Shown here: piece after piece, positions 16,968 to 25,600 of the stretch
How positions within the stretch are numbered: position 1 is the first letter of the stretch
How the letters are laid out: every line of letters starts with the position of its first letter
Translations under genes and position numbers: made by a program
The notes under the pieces: generated by a model
What the model was told of the DNA's origin: nothing
The model's input: the letters and a program-made list of their open reading frames with translations, nothing else
Database searches by the model: none
Assembly (NCBI GenBank): GCA_044867645.1
Contig: JBIOVI010000040.1
Coordinates: forward strand, 1-45,516
Origin: VRUE01 sp044867645
Lineage (GTDB): Bacteria > Actinomycetota > Thermoleophilia > Solirubrobacterales > 70-9
Length of the DNA: 45,516 bases
Direction of reading: 5' to 3'

Positions 16968-18860
16968 ATGAGCCGCACTCTCAGCGCCCCGCGGTGGGGC
17001 TTGAGCGCTGCCTTGACCGGGGCTCTCGCCCTGGCCCTGGTGTTTGGCCTGGCATCCCAGGCGAACGCCGCGTTCTCGCTCGGCAAATGTGCCGGCACCA
17101 GCATCACCGGCGAAGGTGGGTCCTTTGCCCGTGACGCCCACGGCCAGTTCAACTTCAGCCTGCAGAAAATCTACTGCCCGGGCTCTTCGCTCAACGTGAC
17201 CTACAAACCCGAAGGAAGCGGTGCCGGAGTCACGGCGATGATCAACCGCGGTCTCGAACCGCGCTTCGGTCAAACCGACGACCCCCCGACGCCCGAACAG
17301 GTCGCACAGATGAATGCCGGTACGACCAAACCGGGAGAAGACGCCAACCCCAACGACAACGGCAAAGTCCATGTCGTTCCGTCCGCGGTCGGCTCGGTGG
17401 TCGTGCTTGTCAACTTCCCCAACGGCTGCAACCCCGAATCGATCACCGATGACAACTTCCGAACCGTCACCCAGGCCACCATTACCGGCGACGCCTCGAA
17501 AAAAGCCCTGTTGCGTGTGCGCTTCCCCAAGGAAGCGTTCGAGAAAGTCTGGGCGCAGGGAGGCGCAGGATCGCCCGCGGCCCCACTGATGAAATGGAGC
17601 GACATTCCGGGACTGTCCGGGATCGTCGCCTGTGAAGTGCCGATCATCCGTGTGGTTCGCTTCGACCAGTCGGGTACGACCTTCACGCTGAAGGACTACC
17701 TGAACTCGATCAACCCGGCGCGCGAATGGAAGACCAAATTCTCGACGACCGGCACCAACCTCACCCGCGAGTGGCCCGGAGCGGAATTCGGCTCCGGCGG
17801 TCAGTGCGGTGCGACGGAAGCCCCCGGGAAAAAACCCGACACGGAAGACCACCTGACCAGCAATTGCGCCAAAGGCAACGGCGAACTGATCAAAAAACTG
17901 AAAGAAACCGACGGCTCGATCGGGTACTCCGACCTGGCGACCGCCCGCAACAACAACCCGACCTTTGCGGTCAACCCCAAACCCGAACCGGTAGCCACCC
18001 CGGATCTCTACTGGACCCAGGTGCAGAACGGCTCGAACGCGTTCACCGAGCCCACCGATGACCCCAACGGTTACCTGACCACGACCGGCATCGGCGCGGG
18101 ACCCCACAAGGGGGCCAACTGTCTCAACGCAACGTTCAAAAACGTGCCGGCGAACACGCTCGGCGACTGGTCGCAGACCAGCGGCGTCAACTCGGCCGCG
18201 GGCTACGGGATCTGCACCCTTACCTATGGCCTGGTCTTCGACGACAACGCCGCGACCTGGGGCAACACCCCGGCCGAGGAGGCGAAGGCCCGCACGGTCA
18301 AGGACTACTGGGAAAGCGCCGTTTCCGCCGCCTCTCAGGCCCTCCTGTTCCCGGCGGACTACGCGGAACTCCCACCCTCGATCCTGGCGATTTCCCGCGC
18401 GGGCGTGCAGGAATTCGACTGGAACAAGGCCGGCAGCGGCGGTGGCGGTGGCGGCGGCTCGACCGGAGGGGGCGGCGGCGGCTCGACCGGCGGCGGCAGC
18501 CCGCTCCCGGTAAAGCCGAGCAACCAGTTCTCGCTGCTGCGCAAAACGATCTCGTCCAAAACCGGAGGGGCGACCGTTTCGGTCAAGCTTCCCGGTGCGG
18601 GCAAGCTCGAAATGCTCGGCACCGCCAAAGCCGGCAAAGGCAAGATCAAGGTCGGGCGCGTGGTGCTGACCGCCAACAAAGCGGGCAGCTTCGAACTGGC
18701 GCTGAAGCCGAGCGCGGCGGCGAAGAAAGCGCTGCGTGAAAAGGGCAGCCTGCGGGTGACCCTCGAGTTCACCTTCACGCCCACTGGGGGCGACGCAAAG
18801 ACGACGACCTCCAGCGTGACGCTGAAGTTGAAAGAGCAGAAAAAAGGAGGCCGCCACTAG
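16968..18860 (+). CDS. Long PstS-like phosphate-binding protein with Gly-linker and extra C-terminal domain
   Basis: 630 residues, exported by a signal peptide ending SQANA (about 34). The periplasmic-binding-type domain (about 38-480) carries PstS phosphate-site motifs: GEGGSFARDAHG, PEGSGAGVTAMI, RFDQSGTTFTLKDYL and the late GSIGYSDLATA. An insertion of about 25 residues (NAGTTKPGEDANPNDN) is unusual. A Gly/Ser/Thr linker (about 490-512) joins a beta-rich domain (about 515-625) ending in KEQKKGGRH. ATG at 16968 is chosen because AAAGGA lies 9 bp upstream and the spacing to the 18-bp element equals that of pstS; starts at 16890 and 16950 lack this. No permease genes adjoin. Lysine and glutamate codons are unusually AAA/GAA-rich for the region. 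A strong hairpin follows. Confidence 0.82.
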   Translation: MSRTLSAPRWGLSAALTGALALALVFGLASQANAAFSLGKCAGTSITGEGGSFARDAHGQFNFSLQKIYCPGSSLNVTYKPEGSGAGVTAMINRGLEPRFGQTDDPPTPEQVAQMNAGTTKPGEDANPNDNGKVHVVPSAVGSVVVLVNFPNGCNPESITDDNFRTVTQATITGDASKKALLRVRFPKEAFEKVWAQGGAGSPAAPLMKWSDIPGLSGIVACEVPIIRVVRFDQSGTTFTLKDYLNSINPAREWKTKFSTTGTNLTREWPGAEFGSGGQCGATEAPGKKPDTEDHLTSNCAKGNGELIKKLKETDGSIGYSDLATARNNNPTFAVNPKPEPVATPDLYWTQVQNGSNAFTEPTDDPNGYLTTTGIGAGPHKGANCLNATFKNVPANTLGDWSQTSGVNSAAGYGICTLTYGLVFDDNAATWGNTPAEEAKARTVKDYWESAVSAASQALLFPADYAELPPSILAISRAGVQEFDWNKAGSGGGGGGGSTGGGGGGSTGGGSPLPVKPSNQFSLLRKTISSKTGGATVSVKLPGAGKLEMLGTAKAGKGKIKVGRVVLTANKAGSFELALKPSAAAKKALREKGSLRVTLEFTFTPTGGDAKTTTSSVTLKLKEQKKGGRH

Positions 18861-18888
18861 GCGAGCCTCTCCATAGCCGGCGCATTGC

Positions 18889-18919
18889 GGCGCCCGGGCT
18901 CCTCGCGAGCCCGGGCGCC
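18889..18919 (+). terminator. Strong 12-bp hairpin after the PstS-like gene
   Basis: GGCGCCCGGGCT (18889-18900) and AGCCCGGGCGCC (18908-18919) pair perfectly around a 7-nt loop, with weaker outer pairing of CCGGC and GCCGG. There is no T-run, common for GC-rich actinobacterial terminators. It sits between the PstS-like stop and the ftsH start and may only partly end transcription. Confidence 0.7.
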
Positions 18920-18965
18920 GTGCCGGTGATGGGGACACCGAAAACGCGGTAGACGAGGGGGCAGA

Positions 18966-21005
18966 TTGAACGACGAGCAGCAACAGCAATCCACGCGCAG
19001 GGGTCTCGGGCGCCTTCCGGTGCGGCCGCCTCAAGTGAATGGGCGCGATGTCGCACAAGCGGTCGGCGAGCGGCTCGCCGCGATCGGTCGTTGGTTCGCG
19101 AAGGACCCGCTCAGCACCGTCCTGATCGTCGCCTCGATCGTCCTTGCCTTCCTCTTCTTCGACCTGCTCGGCCAGATCCAGCCGAGCACGCAGGGCGAAC
19201 GCATCCCCCTCAGCCGGGTCTCCAAGCTTTCGGAGCACAAACAGATCGCCGAAGCAACCCTGCTCGATCAGGATGCGCGCGTCCTGATCGAGACCAAAGA
19301 AGGCCGCCTCCTTTACGCCGCCTACCCCGAGTCGGATGCCCAGACCTCCGAAATGGTCAAGCGGCTCACGGCGGGCGGCGCCGTGGTTCAGGTCGACCAG
19401 CAATGGGATAAGCCGGCGAAGCAGATCGTCGTCCAGTTCCTGATCCCGATCCTGCTGCTCGTCTGCCTCTTCGTGCTCTTCACCCGGCTCGGCCAGGACG
19501 CTGGCGCCGGCGCGTTCGCCGGCTTCTCGAAGTTCACCGGCAAGGGCCGCAAGCGCAAGGCCGGGGCACCCGGTCGCACCACCTTCGACAATGTCGCCGG
19601 CGCCGGCGAAGCCGTCGCCGAGCTGCGCGAGATCCGCGACTACCTCGCCAACCCGGGCAAATACGCGACCGTCGGCGCCCGCGCCCCCAAGGGCGTCCTC
19701 CTGGTCGGGCCGCCCGGCACCGGCAAGACCCTGCTCGCCAAGGCGACCGCCGGTGAGGCCGACGCCGCGTTCTTCTCGCTCTCCGGCTCGGACTTCGTCG
19801 AGTCGCTGGTAGGCGTCGGCGCCGCCCGCGTGCGCGACCTCTTCGCCAAGGCGCGCAAGATGGCCCCCGCGCTCGTTTTCATCGACGAGCTCGACGCCGC
19901 TGGGCGCAAGCGCGGCGCCGGCGTGGGGCAGGGGAATGACGAGCGCGAGCAAACGCTGAACGCGCTGCTGGTCGAGATGGACGGCTTCGGTGGCGACGCC
20001 GGCATCGTCGTTCTCGCCGCCACCAATCGCCCCGACGTCCTCGACCCCGCGCTGCTGCGGCCGGGGCGTTTCGACCGCCAGGTGACGGTCGATGTGCCCG
20101 ACGTCCACGGCCGGCTCGAGATCCTCAGCCTCCACTGCGGCAACCGGCCGCTCGCACCCGGCACCTCGCTGGATCAGATCGCCAAACTGACCTCCGGCTT
20201 CAGCGGTGCCGAGCTGGCCAACGTGATCAACGAGGCGGCGTTGCTGACGGTGCGCGAAGGCCGGGTCGAGATGGACCAAGAGACGCTCGAGGAGGCGATC
20301 GACCGGGTCGTCGCCGGCCCGGCGCGCAAGAGCCACGCGCTGACCCGCGAGGAGCAGTGGGTGATCGCGATCCACGAGTCCGCCCACGCCGTGGTCACGA
20401 CCTCGATCGGGCAGAAGGTCTCGGCACAGAAGCTCTCGATCGTCGCCCGCGGCCGTCAGCTCGGCACCGCCGCGAGCATGCTCACCGACCGCGATGCCGT
20501 GGTGATGCAGGAGCCGGACATGCGCCGCCACCTGATCTCGATCGTCGCCGGCTACGCAGCCGAGAAGATGGAGTTCGGCGTCGTCTCCACCGGTGTCCAC
20601 GACGATCTTCACGCCGCCACCGGACTGGCCCGGCAGATGGTCACCTCCTACGGCATGTCCGACGCGCTCGGCCCGGTGACGATCGGCGAGAAAGCGGGCG
20701 AGGTCTTCCTCGGCGCCTCGCTGCAGGAGCTGGGTTCGGTCGGCCCGGCGACGCTGGAGCTGATCGACCGCGAGGTCGAGCGGATTGTCGGCGACTCGGT
20801 CGAGCGGGCCGACGAGGTCCTGCGCCGAAACTGGAACGCGGTCTATGAGATCGCCAACGCGCTGATCGAGCAGGAGACGCTCTCGGGCGTGGCGCTTGAA
20901 GCATTGCTCTCGCCGGTCGAGGCGACGCTGCTCGACTTCACTTCTGGGGAGAGCCCACCCCCGGCTCGCTCGCCCGAGCGCGAGGCCCGGACGGAAGGTG
21001 AGTAG
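18966..21005 (+). CDS. ftsH: FtsH-type membrane AAA+ zinc metalloprotease
   Basis: 679 residues that degrade membrane and regulatory proteins using ATP. Two transmembrane helices (about 50-68 and 155-175) flank an extracytoplasmic segment. The AAA+ module has Walker A GPPGTGKT at 248-255, Walker B ALVFIDELDAAGRKRG and the second region of homology DPALLRPGRFDRQ. The protease domain has H470-E-S-A-H474 and third zinc ligand D547 in VHDDLHAAT. All catalytic residues are intact. TTG at 18966 is preferred because of the GAGGGGG upstream. It is the first gene of a run with three exported proteins, overlapping the next gene by 8 bp. It could be one of several FtsH copies specialised for this envelope cluster, which is inference. 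Confidence 0.94.
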   Translation: MNDEQQQQSTRRGLGRLPVRPPQVNGRDVAQAVGERLAAIGRWFAKDPLSTVLIVASIVLAFLFFDLLGQIQPSTQGERIPLSRVSKLSEHKQIAEATLLDQDARVLIETKEGRLLYAAYPESDAQTSEMVKRLTAGGAVVQVDQQWDKPAKQIVVQFLIPILLLVCLFVLFTRLGQDAGAGAFAGFSKFTGKGRKRKAGAPGRTTFDNVAGAGEAVAELREIRDYLANPGKYATVGARAPKGVLLVGPPGTGKTLLAKATAGEADAAFFSLSGSDFVESLVGVGAARVRDLFAKARKMAPALVFIDELDAAGRKRGAGVGQGNDEREQTLNALLVEMDGFGGDAGIVVLAATNRPDVLDPALLRPGRFDRQVTVDVPDVHGRLEILSLHCGNRPLAPGTSLDQIAKLTSGFSGAELANVINEAALLTVREGRVEMDQETLEEAIDRVVAGPARKSHALTREEQWVIAIHESAHAVVTTSIGQKVSAQKLSIVARGRQLGTAASMLTDRDAVVMQEPDMRRHLISIVAGYAAEKMEFGVVSTGVHDDLHAATGLARQMVTSYGMSDALGPVTIGEKAGEVFLGASLQELGSVGPATLELIDREVERIVGDSVERADEVLRRNWNAVYEIANALIEQETLSGVALEALLSPVEATLLDFTSGESPPPARSPEREARTEGE

Positions 21006-22617
21006 AGCCCGTCCGATAGCGGCTCTTGCCTCGCTTGCGGTCGCGGTCGCGGTCCTCGCTCCGGTCAGCGCTGGTGCCGCTGACCCGATCTGGCGTCTGG
21101 AGCAGCCGCCGCCCCCTCCTGGGGCGCCGTTCAAGGTGCCGCTCGGCGAGCCCGGCGACCTCCAGTTCTGGGAACCCAACCGGGGCTTGCTCACGGTCAA
21201 CGGAAACGACACGATTCCACGTGGCATCTACAGCTGGAACGGGCAGAGCTGGCACCAGCTCGCCACCGTCTGCGGTGGCCCCGGCGACACGGCGCGAATC
21301 GCCTGGGCCGGTCCGACCGAGTTCTGGGTGATCAGCGAACCGAGCTTGCCGCGCACCGGCTCGGGGCTGGCCCTCTGCCGCTTCAAGGATGGGCAGGTCG
21401 TCGGCTCGTGGAGCACCAGAGTGGATGCAGCAGACCCCTTCCGGCAGATGATGTCGGCGACCTGCAACGGTCCCGACGACTGCTGGTTCGGCGGAATCGG
21501 CTCACAGGATCCGCTCGGCGAGCGAGTCGGCGCCTTCCACCTCCACTGGAACGGCACCGACCTGGCGAGCGTCTACGGGCCGCAGGGGCGGGGGGTGAGC
21601 GATATGCAGTTCCACGGCGGCAAGCTCTACGAGAGCACCCTGGTCGGCCGCTCGCCGGAGAATCGCACCGAACCGGTCGACCTGGGGGAACCCGAGCCAG
21701 TCCCTCGCCTCATCCACACGATCTCGGCCGGCAGCTTCGCCAACGACCCCTTCGAGCCAGCTCTTCCTGACGGCAGCGAGCTGCTGGCGCTTGACAGCGA
21801 TGGCGTCGACAACTTCTGGGCGGTCGGCGGCGGGGCCGCGTCGGGTCCCTCGGCGCCACAGGCGGGTGCGGTCGCTCGTCCGCCGCTGGCTGCCCGCCTG
21901 ATCGGCAGCTCTTTCAAAGAGGTGGTGCTGAAAGGCCCCACCTTTGGCAGCACCGATCGTCTCGGCGACGTAGCGGCGATCCCTGGCACTAGCGAAGCCT
22001 TCGCCACCGTCGCCCCGTTCGCCGATCGTCGCAGCGTCAACAGCAAGGCGACGGTGGCGCGGATCGCTGCCGACGGCACGACGACCACGACCCGGCTGCC
22101 GGCCGCCGGCGGAGGCCGCGGCAGCGCCGCCCGCATCGCCTGTCCGGCACCGGGCGAATGCTGGATGGTCACCTGGGCCGGTTGGCTCTTCCACTACAGC
22201 GATGGGACGCCGCTGCCACTGGACACCGATCCGGCCTTTCAGGGCACGATCGAGTTTCGCCCCAACGAGTCGGCGGAACAGTTCATCCCCGATCGCCTCC
22301 CGGTCGACGACTCGCAGCTCTTCGCGCCACCGCCGCTCGAACTGACCCCCGGTGCGACCAAGCCGTCGAAGGCGAAGCGGCTGCCGCCGCTCCTGCGGCG
22401 AGTGCGCTCGCGCCTGCACGGGCTGCGATTGACGGTGACCTTCACCCTCACCCGTCGCGCCCGCGTGCGGCTTCTCGCCAAGCGCGGCGGCCGCACCGTC
22501 GCCCGTACCCCACCTCGCGTCCTTGCCCCCGGCCGTCGCAGCGTCAGCCTGCAGCTCAGTCGCGAGCGCTACCCGACCCGGCTGGCGTTCAAGATCAAGG
22601 AGATCAAGCGGAAGTGA
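20998..22617 (+). CDS. Secreted propeller-like protein of unknown function
   Basis: 539 residues. GTG at 20998 overlaps the ftsH stop and begins directly in front of a signal peptide that ends VSAGAAD (about 29); longer in-frame extensions would bury the signal. Tryptophan-rich blades recur (EFWVISEPS, DDCWFGGIGSQ, DNFWAVGGGAA, GECWMVTWAGW), suggesting a BNR/YCF48-like propeller (about 35-430). The last 80 residues form a beta-rich, strongly basic domain with tail KIKEIKRK. No catalytic residues are recognisable. It overlaps the next gene by 4 bp (GTGA), indicating coupled translation. Homology to its neighbour is at the level of fold and blade signature only. Confidence 0.75.
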   Translation: MSRARPIAALASLAVAVAVLAPVSAGAADPIWRLEQPPPPPGAPFKVPLGEPGDLQFWEPNRGLLTVNGNDTIPRGIYSWNGQSWHQLATVCGGPGDTARIAWAGPTEFWVISEPSLPRTGSGLALCRFKDGQVVGSWSTRVDAADPFRQMMSATCNGPDDCWFGGIGSQDPLGERVGAFHLHWNGTDLASVYGPQGRGVSDMQFHGGKLYESTLVGRSPENRTEPVDLGEPEPVPRLIHTISAGSFANDPFEPALPDGSELLALDSDGVDNFWAVGGGAASGPSAPQAGAVARPPLAARLIGSSFKEVVLKGPTFGSTDRLGDVAAIPGTSEAFATVAPFADRRSVNSKATVARIAADGTTTTTRLPAAGGGRGSAARIACPAPGECWMVTWAGWLFHYSDGTPLPLDTDPAFQGTIEFRPNESAEQFIPDRLPVDDSQLFAPPPLELTPGATKPSKAKRLPPLLRRVRSRLHGLRLTVTFTLTRRARVRLLAKRGGRTVARTPPRVLAPGRRSVSLQLSRERYPTRLAFKIKEIKRK

Positions 22618-25600
22618 GGAGCCGAGTGCCACATCTGGCCGGCTTCGCTCTGCTGCTCGCCCTGGCCCTGGCTGTCGCCGCTCCGGACAGCGGCAACGGA
22701 GCGACCAGCCCGATCGGGCCTCTGCCGCTGCTCGGCACCGCCGACTCGGAGATGACGCTGATGGGGGCCGCGCCGGGTGGCGAGCCGGGCGAAGCCTGGG
22801 GTTACCGTCAGCTTCCGCTTGCGATCGGCGAAGTCCGCGTCGGTACCCGCCAGCTTGCCTTCGGACCGCGACCGGACCCGAGTCAACCCGACCCGCAGCT
22901 CGCCTTTCTGCGCCACACCGACGCCGGCGGCTGGCAGGTCTTCGACACGCCCGTGGACGAGGCCGGGCAGCCCTATCGCGGGCCGGTCCCGAACCGGCTC
23001 TCGGCGCGGATCGCCCGTGAGGGCGGCGGCGTGCTGGTCGGGCGCGACCTGCACCGCGCGGCGGGGAAACAGGTCGTCGTCCTCGCCCACGACCCCGGTG
23101 GCAACTGGCATGCGCTCGACGCGCCGCCCGCCGAAGTCCTGCTGCCGGCTGAAGGTCCTCAGCCGGCCGAGACCCTGGCCGGTGAACAGGGCCTCGGGAC
23201 CGTCGTCGACGCCGCCTTCGGCGAGGGTGGCCACACCGGCCTGCTCTTCGCGCCGATCGGCCGCTCGGCGGTCGACGGGATCCTCCACTTCGACGGGACG
23301 CAATGGAGCCGCGAGCCGATCCAGATACCGGCCGGCTCGGAAAGCCATTTCCACGTCCTGGCGATCGACGGGACCGGACTCGGCAACGCCTGGGCGCTGG
23401 CCGAGGCCGATCCCACGCTGGGCCGCTCGGTCGTGCTGCTGCAGCGAACCTCGACGTCTGAAGGCCCGCTCTGGGTCGAACGGCCGCTGAGCGGAACGCC
23501 GTTCGCCGCCGCCGACGACGCCGGCCAGGAAATCGCCGGCGCCGCGCCGATCGGTGGCGCCGCGCAGCCGCTGACCGTGACCTCCGACGGCGCCTGGGTC
23601 GATCTCTCGGCCTCGATCGCAGGCGTCGACCGCGACGTCACCCTCTTCTACGACTTCGGCAGCAGCACGGTCACCGGCTCCTGGTGTGACGCCTCGGTCT
23701 GCGGAAGCACGCCCCCTGCGGGCGGACCGCTGGGGGTGAAGCTCTCGCGCCAGGGCGGCTATCGCAGCTTTGCCTGGCCAGGAGGGCAATTCGGCACCCG
23801 GGCGATAACCAACCCGCTCGATCCCGGTGGCAGTGAGGAAAGCAACCGGGGAACCTACCTCCGCTTCGACGGCGCTGCCTTCGTCCGCCTGCCCGGCTCC
23901 ACTGGCAACTTCCACCCCAGCGGCGCGTTCTTCAATGCCGACAGCGGTTGGCTCGAGGGGCCGGTCGAGATCTCGCCGAAGACGCCACCCGCGCCGCCCC
24001 GACCCTGGCCGGTATCGCTGCGTGCTCCCCTGACCGACGTCACGGCCGCACCGGGGGGACAAGGTTCGCTCGGTTCGGGGGCACTGGCGGTCGGCGCCGA
24101 TGGCTCGGTGGCCCGTTACTTGCCCGGCAACGGCTGGAAGCGTGAATTCCTGCTCTCCGCGAGCGGCTCCGTCAACAGGGCAAACCTGCGCGGCGTCGCC
24201 TGGCCGGAGCGGTCGCGCGCCCACGCGGTCGGCGACTCGGGGGCGATGTGGATATGGAATGCGGCCGACAACCTCTGGTCTCCCGATCCCGGCATCCCGA
24301 TCGGCTTCGAAGGCAACCTGATGGGCGTCGCCTTCGACCCCGCAAACCCGGACCGCGGCTATGCCGTCGGCAAGAACGGTGTCCTGCTGGGTTACGGGAA
24401 GAGCTGGGACCCGGAAGCGCTGCCGCCGGGGTACCAACAGGCGAACCTGACCTCGATCGCCTTCGCCGGCAGCGAGGCGATCGTCGCCGCCGGTGGCGAT
24501 CTTCTCGTCAACGACGGTGGCGCCTGGCGGGTCGACGCATCGGCGCATGCGTTGCTGGATCGGGTGCGCTCTGGCAACCCGCAGCTCTTCGCGGTCGCGG
24601 GCCTGCCCGACGGCGGCGCCGTCGCCGCCGGCCGCGACATCGCGATCGAGCGCGACGGCCCCAGCTCGCCCTGGCGTTTCTCCCCCCAGCCGCTGCCCGG
24701 ATCGACCGCGATCGCCGCCGCCGCGGTCCGCGACGGCTCCTCGGTGCGCGCGATCGTCTCCGTGGTCCCGCGGCTCAGCTACCCACCGTCGGACGATCTG
24801 CCCGAACCGGACCCCAACGTGCCGCCGCCGATCGTCCCACCCTTCGCCCTGCCGGGAGACGGTTACCTGCTGCGCGAGACCGCCGCCGGCTGGGTGGACG
24901 AAGAGCGAACCGCGTTCGCCAGCATCGACGACGATCGTCCCTTGAAGAGCGATCCTGTTCTCGCCCTCCTGCTCGACCCGTCGGGTAGCGGATGGGCGGT
25001 GGGAGGCTGGAGCGGCTACGCGGACGCGGTCGGGAGAGGCACCGCCGCCGCCTCCTCCGGCAAAGCGATTCGCGAACGAGTGCGGACTGCGGCGATCTTC
25101 CGTTTCGGTTCCGGCGCCACTGCCTCCCCCGGTGCCGCCGGTACGCAGGCCATCTCGATGCCGGCTGGGCCGATCCGGCTCGCAGTGGCCGGACACGCGG
25201 AGTGCGATGACCCTTGCGCGGAACTGGAGCGGCAAGCGATCGGCCCCGATCGCACGCTGGTCGCGGCGCTGCAGACGGTGGCAGCGATGCGCGGCGGCGG
25301 CAACGGCCCCCGCGCCCTGCTCTACACCGGAAACCGGGTGAAGACCGGGCTCGGCGACGGTGACGCGGCCCGCTTCGCCGAACTGCTCGGCGCCGTGCCG
25401 GGCCTTCCCGTGTTCCCAGCGCTCGGCTCTGACGATGCTTCCGCCGGCTTCGGGGCCGCTGCCTTCAAGACGGCCTTCGCCGGCTTCGCGGCACCGTTCG
25501 GCACCGGCCCGACCCCCGCCGGCGTCTCGACCGCGGGCATTCCAGGTGCCGCGCCGGGACCCGGGGCCCGCACCCATTACGCCTTCGACAGCCAGGGAGC

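Noticed and set aside
20896..20997. A longer N-terminus for the secreted protein at 20998, starting inside ftsH
   Set aside because: It would place 34 Arg-rich residues before the signal peptide, and the overlap with ftsH would be over 100 bp.
16818..21227. A minus-strand open frame of more than 1400 codons opposite the PstS-like and ftsH genes, and similar long frames opposite metH and the giant protein
   Set aside because: Such antisense frames arise from GC-rich third codon positions. Their translations are Arg/Asp/Gly-rich without domains, while the plus strand has clear families.
22158..22613. A longer start for the giant protein inside the preceding gene
   Set aside because: The extra 152 residues are Arg/Pro-rich low complexity from an off-frame reading; the signal peptide starts at 22614.
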